NCBI GenBank assembly: GCA_002706095.1
Contig: PAJP01000025.1
Span: 348,380 to 412,379, forward strand
Reading direction: 5' to 3'
Source: Methylophaga sp.
GTDB taxonomy: Bacteria > Pseudomonadota > Gammaproteobacteria > Nitrosococcales > Methylophagaceae
DNA: 64,000 nucleotides
Part shown: one piece after another, positions 58,803-64,000 of the stretch
Position numbering within the stretch: position 1 is the first letter of the stretch
How the letters are laid out: every line of letters begins with the position of its first letter
The notes under the pieces: generated by a model
Database searches by the model: none
The model's input: the letters and a program-made list of their open reading frames with translations, nothing else
What the model was told of the DNA's origin: nothing
Made by a program: the position numbers and the translations under genes

Positions 58803-61205
58803 ATGTCCTACCTGAAAACATCGCGTCCACATCGACACGTATTTAAAACCTTGCCTCTCAGCATGATGATGGCTGTGGCTATTGGCTCAGCTGTTGTTAC
58901 TACATCTTTCCAAGTCCATGCTGAAAACGTTCAGGCCACTACACAGGCCTTTAATATTCCTGCAGGGCCACTTGATCATGTGCTAAATCGTTTTGCTTTG
59001 GCTGCGAATATCGATCTGTCAGTGAACTCACAAATCACAGCCAATAAACGCAGTCGTGGTCTGGATTCCACTGTTGATGTGCAAACGGGCTTACAGCGCT
59101 TGTTATCACCGCATGGCCTGGTCGCCGTTAAAACCTCAGCGACCAGCTATACCGTTAAACAAGTTACAGACGGTTCAGAAGATGGTGTAGATTTACCGGT
59201 GGTCAACATTGATGCTGATGGCATGAGAGAAACAGCCACCAGTCCAGTGGATGGCTATTTAGCCACACGCAGTGCCTCAGCCACGAAAACTGATACGCCT
59301 CTGATTGAAACACCTCGCTCTGTGACGGTGGTAACGGCCGATCAAATCAAAGATCGCAAAGTGCAAACCGTTGAAGATGCCGTGGCCTATGCTGCTGGTG
59401 TTCAAATTGGTGGTTCGGGTTATGACCCACGCTTTGATCAGATTACGATTCGTGGATATGAAGTGACGACCAATGCCGATTACCGTGATGGTTTACGTCA
59501 AACCAATACCGGCTGGTTATCGTATTTCAGAACAGAGCCGTATGGTTTGGAGCGTATTGAAGTCGTCAAAGGACCTGACTCTGTTTTATTCGGGCAGATC
59601 AGCCCGGGTGGTTTGGTCAACCGCGTAAGCAAGCGCCCCACAGCAGAAACTATTCGTGAAGTGGAAGTTCAGGCAGGCACTGATGATCACTACCAAGGCC
59701 AATTTGATTTTGCCGGTAAATTGGGTGAAACCGATGAGTGGACTTATCGGGTAGTCGGCTTGGCGCGTAACAGTGATTCCGATATCCGCGGTGTGATTGA
59801 TGATAATGTCTACTTCGCACCGTCTCTGACATGGCGTCCTAATGACAATACCAGCCTGACTTTGTTAGCACAGCGTCAACGTTATGAAACGGCAGGTTCA
59901 CCACGTCCATTCCAGCTACCTTCTGGTGAACTGACTGATTTCTGGTCGGGTGATGAAGACTTCGACAAGCTTTTGCAAACACAAACCTCTATTGGCTATG
60001 AGTTTGAACACCGTTTTAATGACACCTTCACTGTCAGACAAAATGCCAGATATAGCTATATTGATACTACCAATCAATACACGAGTTCATCCTTGGCGGC
60101 GGATGGTCATACACTGAACCGCACAGCAACGGGCGTCTATGAGGATATGCATAACACTGCCATTGATACCGCCGTAGAAAGTCATTTTTCCACCGGTCAG
60201 CTGACGCATACATTACTCACCGGTTTGGATTTTTATCAGGTCAATAGCCGAGTGAAATATGCCTATGGCGATGCACCATCAATAGATATGTGGAATCCGG
60301 ATTACCATCAATCTATTGCTAAGCCATCCACACTGTACTCATTCGGTAATACCCAAACGGAAAATGAACAGTTTGGTCTATATATGCAGGATCAGATCAG
60401 TATCGACAAATGGCGTGTGACGTTAGGGCTGCGTCATGATTGGGTGGATAAAGACTCATACAATTACTTCAGTGGTATTTGGACAGACATCGATGATGAA
60501 AAAACCACGGGTAGTGCCGGTGTGTTGTATGCATTTGATAACGGCATTAGCCCGTACATCAGCTATGCAACGTCATACATTGCACAGTTTAGTACCAATG
60601 CTTACGGTTCAAACTACAAACCAACTGAAGGCGAGCAGTGGGAAGCGGGGATCAAATACCAGCCAGTCGGCTATCAGAGTTTCTTCACGGCCAGCGTGTT
60701 TAACTTGATTGAAAGCAATGTGCTGACACAAGATCCTAACAACATTAACAATAGTATTCAGAAAGGCGAGCGTCGTGTTCAAGGCTTGGAGTTAGAAGCC
60801 AATATGAACTTTGATTTTGGCCTGAACCTGGTGGCGAGCTATACCTACCAAGATGCCAAAATCACCGAAAGTAATGATGGTGATGAAGGTAATCAATTTA
60901 CTGGTGTGCCAAGACATCTCGCTTCTTTCTGGGGTAACTATGATGTGACCCATGACCTGCAAGCTGGATTAGGTGTCCGTTATGTCGGTGAGTCATACAG
61001 CAATACCGAGAACACCGATAAAAACGAATCTTACTCGATTGTGGAAGCGAGAACGTCTTATAGTCTGGATCAGTGGGTGAGGGGAGCAACGCTTGCCGTG
61101 AATGCCTCTAACTTGTTTGATAAAGAATATGAGGTGTGTGAAGCGGGCTACTGCTACCGTGGCATCGGTCGAAAAGTCATCGCCAGCTTTAACTACAACT
61201 GGTAA
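58803..61205 (+). CDS. STN-bearing TonB-dependent siderophore receptor
   Basis: An 800-residue outer membrane transducer with a signal peptide (to about residue 40, VHAEN), STN domain (QAFNIPAGPLDHVLNRFALAANIDLSVNSQITANKRSRGLDS, about 47-118), TonB-box region (VDLPVVNIDADG), plug (IETPRSVTVVTADQI, RIEVVKGPDSVLFGQISPGGLVNRVSK) and a barrel ending FNYNW. It strongly resembles the receptor at 38057. GAGG stands 5 bases before the ATG. A siderophore-esterase-like gene starts 5 bases after its stop, pointing to a catecholate-ester or similar siderophore. It probably signals through a FecR encoded on the opposite side of the 255-bp divergent gap. Confidence 0.92.
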   Translation: MSYLKTSRPHRHVFKTLPLSMMMAVAIGSAVVTTSFQVHAENVQATTQAFNIPAGPLDHVLNRFALAANIDLSVNSQITANKRSRGLDSTVDVQTGLQRLLSPHGLVAVKTSATSYTVKQVTDGSEDGVDLPVVNIDADGMRETATSPVDGYLATRSASATKTDTPLIETPRSVTVVTADQIKDRKVQTVEDAVAYAAGVQIGGSGYDPRFDQITIRGYEVTTNADYRDGLRQTNTGWLSYFRTEPYGLERIEVVKGPDSVLFGQISPGGLVNRVSKRPTAETIREVEVQAGTDDHYQGQFDFAGKLGETDEWTYRVVGLARNSDSDIRGVIDDNVYFAPSLTWRPNDNTSLTLLAQRQRYETAGSPRPFQLPSGELTDFWSGDEDFDKLLQTQTSIGYEFEHRFNDTFTVRQNARYSYIDTTNQYTSSSLAADGHTLNRTATGVYEDMHNTAIDTAVESHFSTGQLTHTLLTGLDFYQVNSRVKYAYGDAPSIDMWNPDYHQSIAKPSTLYSFGNTQTENEQFGLYMQDQISIDKWRVTLGLRHDWVDKDSYNYFSGIWTDIDDEKTTGSAGVLYAFDNGISPYISYATSYIAQFSTNAYGSNYKPTEGEQWEAGIKYQPVGYQSFFTASVFNLIESNVLTQDPNNINNSIQKGERRVQGLELEANMNFDFGLNLVASYTYQDAKITESNDGDEGNQFTGVPRHLASFWGNYDVTHDLQAGLGVRYVGESYSNTENTDKNESYSIVEARTSYSLDQWVRGATLAVNASNLFDKEYEVCEAGYCYRGIGRKVIASFNYNW

Positions 61206-61210
61206 GTCTG

Positions 61211-62053
61211 ATGTTGAGATTAAGACAGATACTTAAATTTCTCATCATCATATGCTGCTACCTGCCTTTGCAGGTAGTGGCTCAGTCCGTTTCATTACCT
61301 GCCACTGAGCAGTTCACACTGAAAAACAAAGCAGGGCAGGATTATCAGATTATGGTGAGTTTGCCTAAAAACCAAACGCCAGCTAAACCGATGCCGGTGC
61401 TATACATATTAGATGGTAACTCCGTGTTTGCTGCCTTTCATGATGCTAAGCGAATGGAATCAGACTATGCCGACACACTGATTGTGGCGGTGGCCTATCC
61501 CACCGATAAGCCGTTTGATTTTTATCGACGTTCTTATGACTTTTCACCACCTGTACCCAAAGAAGTGAATGACCCACCTCAAGGTGGGCAGGATGAATTT
61601 GTCGACTTCTTAAAAAACATCTTACAGCCCGAAATCGCTCGTCGTTATGACATTAACCAAGAAAGGCAATCACTCTATGGACACTCTTTCGGTGGCATGT
61701 TCACACTCTATGCGATGTACACCCAGCCAACCTTATTCCAACATTACATCGTCTCCAGCCCCAGCTTGTGGTGGGCAAGCCGTTACCTTATAACGCATGA
61801 GAGAACCTTCATGGAACAAGTGAAAGCGGGTGAAGTATCACTCGTCGATAAAAGCCTGTATCTGCTGGTGGCAGAGGGCGATGACGTGCAGGAACGGCAG
61901 GATATTGAACTGCTGGCAGACCGAATGAAAGCCCTGTCGGCCTATGGTTTGCGAAGTGCCTATTACCTCCAAGAAGACGAAGATCATATGTCCTTACCCA
62001 TCACCATTGCTCATCGTGTTTTACGACAAGCGTTTAATCCAAGGCTTCGTTAA
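61211..62053 (+). CDS. Exported esterase-like alpha/beta hydrolase (siderophore esterase type)
   Basis: A 280-residue hydrolase of the putative esterase family that includes IroE, Fes-like and BesA enzymes. It has a signal peptide (LKFLIIICCYLPLQVVAQ), the nucleophile elbow GHSFGG near residues 157-162, SSPSLWW near 180, and a catalytic histidine candidate in EDEDHMSLP near residue 256. As an exported enzyme linked by 5 bp to a siderophore receptor gene, it may cut a siderophore ester backbone in the periplasm to free iron. The substrate remains inference. Confidence 0.85.
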   Translation: MLRLRQILKFLIIICCYLPLQVVAQSVSLPATEQFTLKNKAGQDYQIMVSLPKNQTPAKPMPVLYILDGNSVFAAFHDAKRMESDYADTLIVAVAYPTDKPFDFYRRSYDFSPPVPKEVNDPPQGGQDEFVDFLKNILQPEIARRYDINQERQSLYGHSFGGMFTLYAMYTQPTLFQHYIVSSPSLWWASRYLITHERTFMEQVKAGEVSLVDKSLYLLVAEGDDVQERQDIELLADRMKALSAYGLRSAYYLQEDEDHMSLPITIAHRVLRQAFNPRLR

Positions 62054-62184
62054 GTCATTTGTTTGGTAACATCAGGTTACAAGCTGATTGATGGTAATAG
62101 CTGGCAGGACAGCCCGTAACGTAGATGATATCTTCATCAACTATGTCTTCTCCAAAATGGATGAGAATGTCTTCATTAATAGGG

Positions 62185-62889
62185 TTACAGATTTTTGACC
62201 ACATTTTCTGGTGATGTGGCCACGACCGGAAAGCTAAGTTCTGTGGCTATTCTCTCGGCGCGATATTTTGCATCAGCTACAGATCTGCTATGTCTATCGT
62301 CGCCAAATTCTTGGTATTCAGCAGCGATCTCATACACCGTATCCGCTCCTAAATATTTACTTAGTGTAAGTAAGTGTGGCGTCAGGTGATTAGAGCCTTC
62401 TCTTATTCCACCTTTTTGAAAACCGAACTCTCCACTAGAGGTCACGATAATCAATGTCTTTCCAGAAAGTAGTGGCTGTAATGGGGAATCTCCTCGTGCG
62501 AGATCGAAATCAAACGTTTTGTCTATACGTACAATTTGATCGAACCATGCTTTTAGCTGAGCAGGCATGCCGTAGTTATACATGGGAGAAGATATCAAGA
62601 TAATATCGGCTGCTACCACTTCAGCGATCAGTTTATCTGATAATGCCAGCGTCTCTTTCTGTGCTGGGGTCCTCTTTTCCTCAGGTGTAAACACAGCGCC
62701 AACCCAATCCTGAGTGATGAAGTCAGGAGGGTTTACACCAACATCACGATAGATATACTCATCTATAGGACGATTCTTTCTCCATGTATCAATAAATCGG
62801 ATAGCAATATTTTTTGATATGGAGTTGTGATCTGGATTTGGATTGATAGCAGCTCTAACGCTTGAATATACATGTAATAGTGTACTCAT
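62185..62889 (-). CDS. azoR: FMN-dependent NADH-azoreductase family protein
   Basis: A 234-residue flavodoxin-fold oxidoreductase. The FMN and dimer motifs are visible as LLHVYSSVR at the N-terminus, SSPMYNYGMPAQLKAWFDQIVR (about 99-120) and TSSGEFGF near 147-156. It is longer than E. coli AzoR by about 30 residues, mostly at the C-terminus. It likely reduces quinones or azo compounds with NAD(P)H. AAGG lies 9 bases upstream of the ATG. It is divergent from the LysR gene at 63029, its probable regulator. Confidence 0.85.
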   Translation of the reverse strand: MSTLLHVYSSVRAAINPNPDHNSISKNIAIRFIDTWRKNRPIDEYIYRDVGVNPPDFITQDWVGAVFTPEEKRTPAQKETLALSDKLIAEVVAADIILISSPMYNYGMPAQLKAWFDQIVRIDKTFDFDLARGDSPLQPLLSGKTLIIVTSSGEFGFQKGGIREGSNHLTPHLLTLSKYLGADTVYEIAAEYQEFGDDRHSRSVADAKYRAERIATELSFPVVATSPENVVKNL

Positions 62890-63028
62890 AGTGATGACCT
62901 TAGTTGATTAATGATAGGTACTATTCTGAGAGTCTTTCTCGCGTTGTACAAACGAAAAAGTTACACTTGTAGATGAGTTTAAATCATCTATTTAGTCAAG
63001 CGGCTAATGGTTTATTAGGAGATTAAAT

Positions 63029-63880
63029 TTGCAGGTATCGTTACAGGCGTTGAAAGTTTTTGAGTCGGCTGCGCGTCAGGGAAGCTTTAAGTTAGCTGCA
63101 GAAGAACTGGCATTGACACCGACAGCCATTTCTCACCACATTAGCAATCTGGAAAGTCGGTTGAATGTCAATTTGTTTCATCGACAGGGAAGGAGAGTTT
63201 CACTCACAGAAACAGGCAAACTATTAGCGAGAGCAACCACGGACGGGTTTTTGAAAATTGATCATGCTCTGGAATACGTCGCAAAGGTTGGCACTACGGT
63301 CAGAGTGACAACTACATCATCATTAGCGGCTATGGTGTTGATTCCTTACCAGTATGAATTTGAACAAAACAACCCAGGTATTTCGCTGGAGATATCGACT
63401 GGCGAATCACTCGATAATCAATCACATACTATTCCCATTCGGTTCGGTGATATTTCAACTGTTGAAGATTTTGATGTCATTAGAACGGAGTCATTCGATA
63501 TATTTGGGACTAATGGAGTCGCGCCTCCCTCTTGGTTTAATGAACCCATTACCTTGTATACAACGCAATGGAAGAATAAATCATTACCCAAGCCTCCATT
63601 AGACACTTGGTTGAAGGCAAATGGATTGGAAGGGGCCAATATTAAACTTAAAAAATTTGATCAAGAACTGTTCGGCATTCAGCAGGCTATGGCTGGAAAT
63701 GGGTTAGTATTCTGTTCTACGACGCTCGCTAATAGATTGTTGAAATCTAATCTTCTCCAACAATACAAAACGAGACCCGTTCAGTCAGAACTTTGCTATT
63801 ACATACCGAATAAGAATCATTTTCAAACTAGAAGTGCAGTCAGATTTATAAATTGGATTGAAGATATTTTGAATCAATAA
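63029..63880 (+). CDS. LysR-family regulator (GcvA-like), TTG start
   Basis: A 283-residue LysR protein. The helix-turn-helix is clear (FKLAAEELALTPTAISHHISNLESRLNVNLFHRQGRRVSLT) and resembles the GcvA subgroup; the effector domain follows from about residue 88. The start is TTG at 63029 with AGGAG 7 bases upstream and the family N-terminus (QVSLQALKVFESAARQGSF). It faces the azoreductase gene across 139 bp. A fragment of an XRE regulator follows its stop in the same frame. Confidence 0.87.
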   Translation: MQVSLQALKVFESAARQGSFKLAAEELALTPTAISHHISNLESRLNVNLFHRQGRRVSLTETGKLLARATTDGFLKIDHALEYVAKVGTTVRVTTTSSLAAMVLIPYQYEFEQNNPGISLEISTGESLDNQSHTIPIRFGDISTVEDFDVIRTESFDIFGTNGVAPPSWFNEPITLYTTQWKNKSLPKPPLDTWLKANGLEGANIKLKKFDQELFGIQQAMAGNGLVFCSTTLANRLLKSNLLQQYKTRPVQSELCYYIPNKNHFQTRSAVRFINWIEDILNQ

Positions 63881-63883
63881 ATT

Positions 63884-64000
63884 GTGCAAGCAATCCTCAA
63901 CACTGGCAAAGCAAAAGCTATCCGTTTATCAACACTTGATGCTATTTGCACAGCTCTTAACTGTCAGCCTGGTGACTTGCTGGAATATCACCCTGAAGAA
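63884..64000 (+). pseudogene. C-terminal part of an XRE-family regulator, truncated at the N-terminus and by the window edge
   Basis: From base 63884 the frame reads QAILNTGKAKAIRLSTLDAICTAL and then NCQPGDLLEYHPEE, the C-terminal half of a small XRE/Cro-type DNA-binding protein (compare TLDKLCRALNCQPGDLLEY). The first helices of the DNA-binding domain are missing: the LysR stop codon lies only 3 bases before. It therefore looks like a remnant, though the sequence runs off the window and a GTG at 63884 could start a short product. Confidence 0.6.

Overview
The window is a bacterial chromosome segment, almost certainly gammaproteobacterial. CorA, OxyR, GdhA, YedI, YjdM, YgiD, CbpA and DUF454 proteins all have gammaproteobacterial form. 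G+C looks moderate by eye (not computed). A free-living marine or methylotrophic genus such as Methylophaga would fit, but the sequence alone does not prove it. I see no rRNA, tRNA, insertion sequence, prophage or CRISPR array. The dominant theme is iron: seven TonB-dependent receptors, four FecI-type sigma factors, four FecR-type regulators, a heme oxygenase, a bacterioferritin, a PepSY-type reductase cluster, a siderophore-esterase-like hydrolase and several Fur-box-like sites.

Layout. 1-3156: a phosphite oxidation operon cut by the window edge (ptxB 3' end, ptxC, ptxD, ptxE). 3200-8285: a DUF1820 gene, a hairpin-rich non-coding stretch, a bacterioferritin lacking the heme ligand, a ferric-reductase-like flavocytochrome, corA, and a frameshifted PAS-GGDEF gene. 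8385-13794: an exported catalase-peroxidase behind oxyR, a membrane protein, a glutaredoxin and an EF-hand-like unknown. 13937-27902: two TonB receptors with mostly housekeeping genes between them (yjdM, a C39-like protein overlapping a LigB dioxygenase, an MFS/LysR pair, yedI, gdhA, a DegQ-type protease, cbpA). 27972-32299: a RimK-like ATP-grasp ligase with a DUF2817 carboxypeptidase-like protein, a GNAT-C39 peptidase fusion and a TerB-like protein, which looks like a peptide-modification module. 32397-40486: two complete FecI-FecR-STN receptor signalling operons. 40610-47342: a siderophore uptake locus (receptor, AraC regulator, DUF3325, DUF3649, PepSY reductase, FMN-binding protein).

47510-58592 is the most interesting part. 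A minus-strand run reads FecI - FecR - FecR - large STN receptor - small secreted beta-barrel protein - Slam-type outer membrane secretor - TPR protein - heme oxygenase - DUF454. It resembles the Slam-dependent hemophilin (HphA/HsmA/HphR/HemO) heme acquisition system of Acinetobacter, with extra signalling genes and an unexplained TPR protein. An orphan FecI faces it from the other side. Counted over the window there are four FecI, four FecR and four STN-bearing receptors, so the orphan sigma and the extra FecR may be partners. The right end (58803-64000) holds another STN receptor with a siderophore-esterase-like hydrolase, an azoreductase, a LysR regulator and a headless XRE regulator fragment running off the edge.

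Most product names rest on family motifs recognised by eye. Substrates of the individual receptors are not resolved by the sequence.
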